From NCBI GenBank assembly GCA_027066935.1, contig JAMOMX010000271.1, forward strand, positions 1-10,090: DNA of 10,090 nucleotides, given 5' to 3'. Shown here piece by piece: positions 1 through 5,749 of this stretch. Under the pieces are notes generated by a model. It saw only the letters and a list, made by a program, of their open reading frames with translations. It was not told the origin of the DNA and did not search any database. How positions within the stretch are numbered: the first letter of the stretch is position 1; the number at the start of each line of letters is the position of its first letter. Position numbers and translations under genes: made by a program. Origin of the DNA: Sulfurimonas sp. (GTDB lineage: Bacteria; Campylobacterota; Campylobacteria; Campylobacterales; Sulfurimonadaceae).

Positions 1-96
1 CCCACTGGTAAGGTAACAATGGCAGAAATAAAAAGAAATTGCCAATATCGAGATGATTTTACAGCTAGTTTATTTGAACAAAAGATCGCTTATTAA
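1..96 (+). CDS. 3' fragment of an unrecognised gene
   Basis: Frame 1 is open from the window edge to a TAA at 94-96, giving the last 31 residues of a protein that begins outside the window. The visible peptide starts PTGKVTMAEIKR and ends SLFEQKIAY. It is hydrophilic, with mixed charge, one cysteine and no membrane segment. The ATG at 19-21 is probably internal, because coding-like sequence continues upstream of it and no Shine-Dalgarno precedes it. I do not recognise the family from this tail. It is the only plus-strand gene in the window and converges on the minus-strand genes to its right. No strong hairpin with a T-tract follows the stop. The call as coding rests on amino-acid composition and the open frame alone. 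Confidence 0.6.
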   Translation, partial: PTGKVTMAEIKRNCQYRDDFTASLFEQKIAY

Positions 97-128
97 GAAA
101 ATTTTTATTTTTCATGGGATTTACCTAA

Positions 129-310
129 TTAAAGAGTAAATAGGTTTTGGTATAAGTTTTGATTTATTTTTCTTTCATATTCCAAATCACTATTTTTGAT
201 TTTCTTTTTTTTGTAGTATTCTTGAAATTTTTCAGAATAAATATCTTCTGATGGTCTATAATATAATACTTATTTTCAAAATTGTTTGTTACATATACTA
301 AAGTATATCC
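129..310 (-). pseudogene. Probable frameshifted gene remnant beside tRNA-Met
   Basis: The 283 bases between the left-edge gene and the tRNA hold no intact gene, but the minus strand carries two abutting coding-like pieces in different frames. From about 310 to 266 one frame reads GYTLVYVTNNFENKYY, directly after two stop codons. From 269 to the TAA at 131-129 another frame reads 46 residues, beginning VLYYRPSEDIYSEKFQEYY and ending NQNLYQNLFTL. The second piece is rich in GAA, GAT and CAA codons and looks like a real C-terminus, unlike the Phe/Ile/Asn/Lys translations usual for AT-rich spacers. A single indel near 266-272 would join the two. No start codon with a ribosome binding site is visible and the parent family is not recognised. 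It could still be chance in AT-rich DNA. Confidence 0.3.
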
Positions 311-379
311 CTATTAATTCTTAAGTAAAAAATTTTATTTATAAATATGTTAAAAATTCGTATTGTTGGAGTTTATGGA

Positions 380-456
380 TGGTGTCAGAAGCGAGACTTG
401 AACTCGCGACCCCCGGCTTATGAGACCAGTGCTCTAACCAGCTGAGCTACCCTGAC
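380..456 (-). tRNA. tRNA-Met (anticodon CAT), elongator type
   Basis: The reverse complement folds as a full 77-nt cloverleaf with encoded CCA. The acceptor arm pairs GTCAGGG with TTCTGAC, with two G-T wobbles at its inner end. The D stem is GCTC/GAGC and the anticodon stem CTGGT/GCCGG. The loop is CTCATAA with anticodon CAT at 422-420. The T arm is GCGAG, TTCAAGT, CTCGC, followed by discriminator A and CCA at 382-380. The G1-C72 pair and the absence of three G-C pairs in the anticodon stem exclude initiator tRNA. The D and anticodon region resembles epsilonproteobacterial elongator tRNA-Met. The lysidine-modified tRNA-Ile that also carries a CAT anticodon cannot be fully excluded by eye. Confidence 0.93.
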
Positions 457-474
457 ATCCGTTTGTAGGTCGGA

Positions 475-503
475 ATTATAACCATCTAAAGCTTAAAAAT
501 AAA
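475..503 (-). promoter_or_regulatory. Candidate promoter of tRNA-Met
   Basis: Read on the minus strand, a perfect TATAAT -10 box lies at 480-475, preceded by TT. Initiation would fall about a dozen bases before the mature tRNA 5' end at 456. The -35 position (503-498, TTTATT) is only T-rich, which fits Campylobacterota sigma-70 promoters, where the -35 element is weak. The box sits in the 62-base gap after the solute-binding protein gene. No terminator is visible after that gene, so readthrough into the tRNA is also possible. Confidence 0.55.
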
Positions 504-518
504 TATAATAGTACTGTG

Positions 519-2027
519 TTATTTAATAGTATCTTTTTCCCACATTATATAATTATGCCAAATTCCACTTGGAGCGCTCTGTATATTTTTAATTTTCTTA
601 TTTACAGCAGTTATAGAGTTTGGTATATATAAAAAAAGATACGGGTTTTCATCAGTTATCATCTTAAACATCTCCCTCCACATTTGTGATAATTTTTTTC
701 TATCTATTACACTTTGAGATTTTTCTATCATTTTATCCATTTTTGCATTTTTATATCCAACTAAATTAAACCCACCTTTCTTGTCATTATCACTATGCCA
801 AAACATATATGGGTCTGGTGTTGGAGAGAGTCCCCATCCTAAAAGTATTGCATCAAATTTATGTGGGAAAACAACCATATTTAAGAATGCTTGCCACTCC
901 ATAACCCTTAACTTTACAACAACACCAGCTTTCTTTAGTTGATATTGCAATATTTCAGCGGCATATGGGCGAATGGGGCTTGAATTTGAAGTAACTATCT
1001 CAAAAACAAATGGATTTTCCTTATTAAAGCCTGCTTCTTTTAATAGTTTTTTAGCTTTATTTATATCTTTGATTGGTGCTTTTACATCTTCATTGTAAGC
1101 ACTTGAACTTGGAAGAAATGGACCAGTACAAACTTTTGCATGATTAAAAAACAAAATATCTACTATCTCTTGTCGGTCAATTGCCAAGGAGAGAGCTTCT
1201 CTGATTTTTGGGTTTTTAAACTTTTCTAATCTAAGGTTTAGCCCTAAATATGTATAAGATGAGCTTATTTTTTCATAAATATTAAACCTATCAAAAAAAT
1301 CTTTGGTTAATTGTCTTTCATACTGCATAGGCTCAACACTACCAATATCTAATGCTCCTGATTTTAACATTAAAAAGCGTGTCATTGGATCTGCTATTAC
1401 ATGAAAAGATATCTTATCAATCTTGGGACGCCCTTTAAAGTAGTTGTCATTAGCTGCTAAAATTATATTTTTTGAATGTTCAAGGAGTTCTAACTTATAC
1501 GGTCCTGTGCCTACTGGATTTGTATTAAAAGGTGAACTCATAAGATTTTGTTCATCTTTGAGTATATGCTCTGGTAATAGCCCCATCATCCATGTCTCCA
1601 AAGCTTTAAAATATCCCTTTTTATAGATAACTTTAACTTTGTATTTATCAATCGCAACTACATCTTTTACAAAACGAAAACTTGCACTATAGGGTGATGA
1701 AATTTTTGAAGAGATTAATGTTTTGTATGTAAAGATAACATCTTTTGAAGTAAAAGGGGTCCCATCGTGCCATAATACACCAGAATTTAACTCAAAAATT
1801 AAAGTTTTATCATCTTCATAGTAAAACTTCTTTGCTAAATCACCTATGATAGTTGAGTTATCTTTATCATATTTTACAAGTCCATTAAATAAAAATCTAG
1901 CAATTTCTGATGAACTAGAGTCAGTTGCTAAAATGGGATTTAATCTTGATGGATTTGTACTTGTGGCTAAATGCAAAGTTGAAGCAAATAGCTCAAGTGA
2001 TATCAACAATGCAATAAAAAAACGCAA
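519..2027 (-). CDS. Orphan family-5 ABC solute-binding protein (peptide/nickel type)
   Basis: This 502-residue protein matches the periplasmic binding proteins of peptide, opine and nickel ABC importers (SBP_bac_5). It starts with a short hydrophobic signal peptide (MRFFIALLISLELFA, likely cut near residue 15-16). The family signature LWHDGTPFTSKDVIFTY is at about 85-101, PVGTGPYKLE at about 171-180, and a C-lobe GWGLSPTPDPYMFWHS segment near 400. It is slightly shorter than typical DppA/OppA proteins. Ligand identity cannot be read from sequence. No permease or ATPase genes are nearby, so it is an orphan here. It follows the DUF945-like gene by two bases, suggesting co-transcription and coupled translation. 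No ATG is available upstream: the frame is closed by a stop at 2045-2043. The likely start is TTG at 2027-2025, with AAGG at 2044-2041 inside the previous gene. That spacing of 13 bases is long, so ATT at 2030 is an alternative. Confidence 0.88.
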   Translation of the reverse strand: MRFFIALLISLELFASTLHLATSTNPSRLNPILATDSSSSEIARFLFNGLVKYDKDNSTIIGDLAKKFYYEDDKTLIFELNSGVLWHDGTPFTSKDVIFTYKTLISSKISSPYSASFRFVKDVVAIDKYKVKVIYKKGYFKALETWMMGLLPEHILKDEQNLMSSPFNTNPVGTGPYKLELLEHSKNIILAANDNYFKGRPKIDKISFHVIADPMTRFLMLKSGALDIGSVEPMQYERQLTKDFFDRFNIYEKISSSYTYLGLNLRLEKFKNPKIREALSLAIDRQEIVDILFFNHAKVCTGPFLPSSSAYNEDVKAPIKDINKAKKLLKEAGFNKENPFVFEIVTSNSSPIRPYAAEILQYQLKKAGVVVKLRVMEWQAFLNMVVFPHKFDAILLGWGLSPTPDPYMFWHSDNDKKGGFNLVGYKNAKMDKMIEKSQSVIDRKKLSQMWREMFKMITDENPYLFLYIPNSITAVNKKIKNIQSAPSGIWHNYIMWEKDTIK

Positions 2028-2029
2028 AA

Positions 2030-3403
2030 TTATTGAATAACCTTATCGTTTACAGTTAGATTTCCATCATCTATTTTTATATTAAATATAAAATTATCGT
2101 TTTGCTCTTTTGCAAAACTCTGTGTCATTACTAAAATTGGTTGTGCTTGACTAAGTTCAATAAACATTTTTTTTGATATTTTTATTAATAAATCTATATT
2201 CATATTTTTACTAATATTATTTATATTTTCTTGTTTGTTCGCTAAAATAACATTTGGTGGAAAAACAACATCTACCTTTAAACTAACCCCGCCTAAGTCT
2301 TCACTTTTATTTACAGTAACCTTACTTAGTGAAAAATCAGCAATTTTGAGTTCTAGCCCTTTTAATAGTAGTGATATTATCTTCTCTGTCATCTGCTCTT
2401 GTAATGTTTGATCTATTTTAGCTTGATTAGCAAGCTCTATAATTTGCTCAAAAATATCTTTATCAAGTTTTGTTAATGACATATCATATATAAAACCATC
2501 TATATCAACTATAACTTTAGGAGTATCTACAATTAATTTATCAAAAGTTGTTTTTGCAAAAAAATCTATTTTTTTATTTTTAGTATTTGTTGAAATATCA
2601 AAATCTATATTATTAAAAATAATTTCTGATTTATTAAAGTCTTTAGCATATACATTTAATGCTATATGTTTAATTTTAGAATTTATACTATAGTTTGTTT
2701 TTGATTTAAACACTAAAGATTCACTAATATCAGAAAATAAAATATCAATTTTTTGAGAATTTCCATCTACTTTAAAAAATATTTCATCTATTTTTGAATT
2801 AAGTTTTTCTGGAGCCAACAAAATTCCACTTCCGTTAAAAGTAGCACCTCTAAGTTTAACATCTATTTTATACCCAGATGATAAAGTATGACTCTCCTCA
2901 ATATCTTTTATATGCCCACTAAAAACTTTAGATAAAATATTGTAATTTAAATAATATCCAAAACCTTTGTTATATAAGAAATCAGAAATATACCTAGATA
3001 GTTCAACATCACTCTCTTTTATATTATCTATTATATTTTCAGATAGTTTTAGTGGATAAATATCTATAGATACGCCGTCAGTTAGTGGTATGTTACTATA
3101 TTGTATTTTTACCTCAAGTATTGTGCCCTCTACCATGTTATTTAGGTATATTGGTATTTTAGGACTTGAGAATTGATTTAAGTATGTTATAAACTTATCA
3201 GCATCTTTAACATAAACAATATAATGTCTATTAGATTTTAAATAAGTTGAATCTGATTTAATATTATCTATCTCTAAACCAAAAGAGTTTAAAACTTCTA
3301 TTCTATCTCTTAAAACTTTCTCTACTGCTTTATTTCCAAAAAATGGAAGCGCAACTATCACACTTAAAATAACAACTGATAGTATGGTCAATATTTTTTT
3401 CAT
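2030..3403 (-). CDS. Membrane-anchored DUF945/YdgA-like protein of unknown function
   Basis: The product is 457 residues. It has a Lys-Lys start and one hydrophobic segment at about residues 4-22, read as an uncleaved anchor or signal peptide followed by PFFGNKAVEKVL. The rest is a long hydrophilic, beta-rich domain without cysteine clusters or catalytic motifs I can name. The small-residue and glutamate pattern just after the anchor and the C-terminal IKIDDGNLTVNDK segment resemble DUF945 (E. coli YdgA) proteins, which have a similar length. This family call is tentative and the function of the family is not established. The ATG at 3403-3401 is preceded by TAAGGA about 8 bases upstream, which is a good ribosome binding site. 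A promoter-like sequence lies just upstream, after the rpsI terminator. The gene therefore heads a two-gene unit with the solute-binding protein 2 bases downstream, which suggests a cell-envelope role. Confidence 0.8.
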   Translation of the reverse strand: MKKILTILSVVILSVIVALPFFGNKAVEKVLRDRIEVLNSFGLEIDNIKSDSTYLKSNRHYIVYVKDADKFITYLNQFSSPKIPIYLNNMVEGTILEVKIQYSNIPLTDGVSIDIYPLKLSENIIDNIKESDVELSRYISDFLYNKGFGYYLNYNILSKVFSGHIKDIEESHTLSSGYKIDVKLRGATFNGSGILLAPEKLNSKIDEIFFKVDGNSQKIDILFSDISESLVFKSKTNYSINSKIKHIALNVYAKDFNKSEIIFNNIDFDISTNTKNKKIDFFAKTTFDKLIVDTPKVIVDIDGFIYDMSLTKLDKDIFEQIIELANQAKIDQTLQEQMTEKIISLLLKGLELKIADFSLSKVTVNKSEDLGGVSLKVDVVFPPNVILANKQENINNISKNMNIDLLIKISKKMFIELSQAQPILVMTQSFAKEQNDNFIFNIKIDDGNLTVNDKVIQ

Positions 3404-3443
3404 AAAATGTATCCTTAATGTATTTTTTATAATTACACTAAGT

Positions 3444-3449
3444 ATTATA
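3444..3449 (-). promoter_or_regulatory. Candidate -10 box for the DUF945-like/binding-protein unit
   Basis: A perfect TATAAT occurs at 3449-3444 on the minus strand, in the gap between the rpsI terminator and the ATG at 3403. A start about 7 bases downstream would give a leader of roughly 30 bases containing the TAAGGA ribosome binding site. The -35 region is merely AT-rich. Such boxes arise by chance in AT-rich DNA, but a promoter is expected here because the previous operon ends in a terminator. Confidence 0.4.
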
Positions 3450-3479
3450 TATTAATAAGTTTAATAGATTATTGTTTTT

Positions 3480-3517
3480 AAAAAAAAGAGATTTACCAAT
3501 GCAAAAGCATTGATAAA
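3480..3517 (-). terminator. Intrinsic terminator of rplM-rpsI
   Basis: On the minus strand, beginning 12 bases after the rpsI stop codon, the sequence TTTATCAATGC, loop TTTT, GCATTGGTAAA forms an 11-bp stem. The stem lies at 3517-3507 and 3502-3492 and has a single T-G wobble. It is followed by TCTC and a run of eight T residues (3487-3480). The T-tract lies only on the minus-strand side, so the terminator acts in the direction of rpsI. It separates the ribosomal operon from the DUF945-like gene. Confidence 0.85.
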
Positions 3518-3529
3518 AAATAGAAGTGA

Positions 3530-3922
3530 TTAACGCTTAGAGAACTGACGAGAACGACGAGCTTTACGCTTACCTGGTTTCTTACGCTCAACAACTCTTG
3601 AATCACGAGTCATCATACCCTCAGGTTTTAAGATTGCTTTAATTGAAGGATCAAATGCAACTAATGCACGTGAAATTCCATGACGAAGAGCATCAGCTTG
3701 GCCACCAAAACCACCACCTAATGTAGTAGCAACGATATCAACCGAACCATCTTGTTTTGAGATAACTAAAGGTTGTTTAACACGAAGCTTCTTAGCTTCA
3801 AGTCCACCTAACCATGCGTCTAATGAAAGACCGTTTATAGTCATCTTACCGCTACCTGGAGTTAACCATACTTTTGCTATCGACGCTTTACGACGACCTG
3901 TTGCATATATTTTATTTGACAT
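3530..3922 (-). CDS. rpsI: 30S ribosomal protein S9
   Basis: S9 is a small-subunit protein in the 30S head whose C-terminal tail reaches the P-site tRNA. The 130-residue length is standard. The N-terminal YATGRRKASIAKVWL, the central GGGFGGQADALRHGISRAL at about 69-87, DSRVVERKKPGKRKARRSRQ near the end and the terminal FSKR are all hallmark S9 segments. The ATG at 3922-3920 has AAGGA about 8 bases upstream. That Shine-Dalgarno overlaps the TAA stop of rplM, and the intergenic gap is 11 bases, so the two genes are co-transcribed and probably translationally coupled. The operon ends in the hairpin immediately downstream. Confidence 0.98.
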   Translation of the reverse strand: MSNKIYATGRRKASIAKVWLTPGSGKMTINGLSLDAWLGGLEAKKLRVKQPLVISKQDGSVDIVATTLGGGFGGQADALRHGISRALVAFDPSIKAILKPEGMMTRDSRVVERKKPGKRKARRSRQFSKR

Positions 3923-3933
3923 TGTCGTAATCC

Positions 3934-4356
3934 TTACTTAGCAAGTTGTGCAGTGTGAGGGTGTTCAGCACCTGCATAAATTTTTAATTTTTTAAGCATT
4001 TTAGCACCAAGCTTAGTTTTAGGAAGCATACCACGAGCAGCTAATTTAAATAGTTTCTCAGGATTTTTTTCTAAAAGCTCAGTCATTTTAATACTCTTAG
4101 TTGAACCGAAGTAACCAGAATGTGAAAAATACTCTTTATTATTAATTTTTCCAAGACCATTAAATTTAGCCTTAGAAGCGTTGATGATAACTACATAGTC
4201 ACCACAGTCAATATTTGGAGTCCAGCAAACTTTTCTCTTACCGCGAAGTATAGTAGCTACTTCAGTCATCATACGACCAAATGTCTTACCCTCTGCGTCT
4301 ATAAGAACCCATTTTTGCTCTATCTGTTCTTCAGTTGCAATTTTTGTAAATTTCAT
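3934..4356 (-). CDS. rplM: 50S ribosomal protein L13
   Basis: L13 is an early-assembling large-subunit protein. This 140-residue product shows the typical order: WVLIDAEGKTFGRMMTEVATILRGK at about 16-40, the DCGDYVVIINASK core at about 50-62, the FSHSGYFGSTKS segment near 77-88, and AARGMLPKTKLGAKMLKKLKIYAGAEHPH near the C-terminus. The ATG at 4356-4354 is preceded by GAAAGG with a spacing of about 6 bases. It is the first gene of the rplM-rpsI operon, the order common across bacteria. A 64-base gap with a promoter-like box separates it from the membrane protein gene upstream. Confidence 0.98.
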   Translation of the reverse strand: MKFTKIATEEQIEQKWVLIDAEGKTFGRMMTEVATILRGKRKVCWTPNIDCGDYVVIINASKAKFNGLGKINNKEYFSHSGYFGSTKSIKMTELLEKNPEKLFKLAARGMLPKTKLGAKMLKKLKIYAGAEHPHTAQLAK

Positions 4357-4386
4357 TGAGAACCTTTCATTTATTTAAGTGGTGGA

Positions 4387-4392
4387 AGTATA
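4387..4392 (-). promoter_or_regulatory. Candidate -10 box for rplM-rpsI
   Basis: TATACT at 4392-4387 on the minus strand, preceded by GT and an A/T-rich stretch, would start transcription about 25 bases before the rplM ATG. The leader would just contain the GAAAGG ribosome binding site. No -35 hexamer is recognisable. No terminator is visible after the upstream membrane protein gene, so readthrough from that gene may also contribute. Confidence 0.35.
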
Positions 4393-4420
4393 ACTTTTTT
4401 TACTTATATATAGCTTAAAT

Positions 4421-5749
4421 TTAGGTTTTTTTAAGATTTCTCTTATACCATCGAATTGTTCCTGTTATAACTAATACTATTAGAGCAATGGAGGCATAAT
4501 CGTTTATCCATATCCACCAAGATGCAAAAAAAGTGCCATCGTGCATAGTTAACATAAGTGAATAAAGTGTAGCATCTTCAAATTTAGGAAGCTTATGCAG
4601 TGCATTGTTACACATTGCAAAATACTCTTTAGAACCATCTAGCTTTATAATATCGCGAAACATATGTGGTGAATTTTTTAATATATTCCAAGAACCATCA
4701 TATATACGATTTGAAGAGCCCATACCACTTACATACAATACTTTATCATCCCTTATCATACGATAAGCCAAACCTTTACTCTCTAACTCCCAATAAAGTA
4801 AATCTTTACTTTTGTAAACTCCATATCTATTACCTATACGATATACTTTTTCATCATAATCAACAGACCAGATATCATGTTCTAAAGAGCTGTACACCGG
4901 TGGTAAAAAAGCATGTGGTATTGTTACAGAACTCATAAATTTTCTTAGAGAATTAGAGTGATCCAAAAAAATACCAGTTATTGCTAAAATAACCAAAGGG
5001 ATAGTTGCAATTATAACAAACCAATTTGAGTGCCATCTAATTAATTTTCGAGTAAATTTTGGTTTGGTTTTTTTATGAATCAACCACCAAATAATATAAC
5101 CGCTTATTGCTAAAAAAGAGAGAATTAACGTTGCATAATCATTAATTAAAAGCGATAAATCACCATCAAACAACCCTCTTCCATAATGCAAATCTCTAAC
5201 AAATCTTGAGAGCTTTATATCTTCTTGTAGCTCTGATGAATCAATTTTAACAATACTACTGCTTAAAATTTTTCCACTATCTTTTTGAACTTGAACTAGC
5301 TTATGCTTATCAACAACAGCGATAATTTTATCTTTGGACAAAGAGATAGAGGTTATATATTTACCCTGCAATGAAAATGGTTGCCAAAGGGAGTTTACAA
5401 GTTTGTAGATACCATCTGATGTAGCTCCATACACACCACTTTCATCCTCTCTTATTGCTAAACATTGGATGTCTGTCATTTTTTTAAAAGTTTTGCCACC
5501 ATCTTTTGTTTCAAAAAATCCACGTTTGCCACCAACAATGCGATGATTTTGATCATTTGAGTCTATCCAATATGCCTCAAAAAGACGAAAGTCCGCTTTT
5601 TTGGTTGCCTGTGGAACATTTGTAAATGTTGTACTATAGAGAAAATTCCATTTGTCATGATTAATAAAAAAACCGGTAATGCCCAATATAAGCAGTACCA
5701 GTCCCGCACTTAATCCAGCTAACTTATGAAGCTGATGGAGCTTTACCAT
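4421..5749 (-). CDS. PepSY-associated four-helix membrane protein, putative di-heme metal-chelate reductase
   Basis: The 442-residue protein has four membrane helices, at about 10-29, 203-223, 243-262 and 414-434, enclosing two large extracytoplasmic loops. It is an internal duplication. HKLAG...GITGFFINH (8-31) matches HSNWF...AITGIFLDH (240-264), and INDYAT (202-207) matches INDYAS (415-420). Each half repeats a histidine set: H8, H31 and H188, against H240, H264 and H403. PepSY-TM siderophore reductases such as FoxB bind two hemes through membrane histidines. By analogy this protein may reduce periplasmic ferric chelates, which is inference. Loop 1 carries an Asp-box (TKDGGKTF, 81-88), as in BNR/beta-propeller repeats, and loop 2 a degenerate one (SKDLLYW, 314-320). 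Its ATG lies inside the end of the receptor gene, overlapping it by 7 bases with only a weak Shine-Dalgarno, so translation is probably coupled to the receptor. Confidence 0.82.
   Translation of the reverse strand: MVKLHQLHKLAGLSAGLVLLILGITGFFINHDKWNFLYSTTFTNVPQATKKADFRLFEAYWIDSNDQNHRIVGGKRGFFETKDGGKTFKKMTDIQCLAIREDESGVYGATSDGIYKLVNSLWQPFSLQGKYITSISLSKDKIIAVVDKHKLVQVQKDSGKILSSSIVKIDSSELQEDIKLSRFVRDLHYGRGLFDGDLSLLINDYATLILSFLAISGYIIWWLIHKKTKPKFTRKLIRWHSNWFVIIATIPLVILAITGIFLDHSNSLRKFMSSVTIPHAFLPPVYSSLEHDIWSVDYDEKVYRIGNRYGVYKSKDLLYWELESKGLAYRMIRDDKVLYVSGMGSSNRIYDGSWNILKNSPHMFRDIIKLDGSKEYFAMCNNALHKLPKFEDATLYSLMLTMHDGTFFASWWIWINDYASIALIVLVITGTIRWYKRNLKKT

Noticed and set aside
98..116. GAAAA...TTTTC inverted repeat after the left-edge gene, considered as its terminator
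   Set aside because: The stem is five mostly A-T pairs without a T-tract behind it, so it is not a credible intrinsic terminator.
336..347. Palindrome TATTTATAAATA followed by T residues downstream of the tRNA, considered as a terminator
   Set aside because: The stem is only A-T pairs with no room for a loop, so it would be too weak to terminate transcription. AT-rich chance is more likely.
1444..2040. Two plus-strand ORFs opposite the solute-binding protein gene
   Set aside because: Both are antisense to a well-supported family-5 binding protein and show no coding character of their own.
4666..4938. Plus-strand ORF of 90 codons opposite the membrane reductase gene
   Set aside because: Its His/Tyr/Leu-rich translation is the reverse-frame shadow of the real gene, and no start signals are visible.
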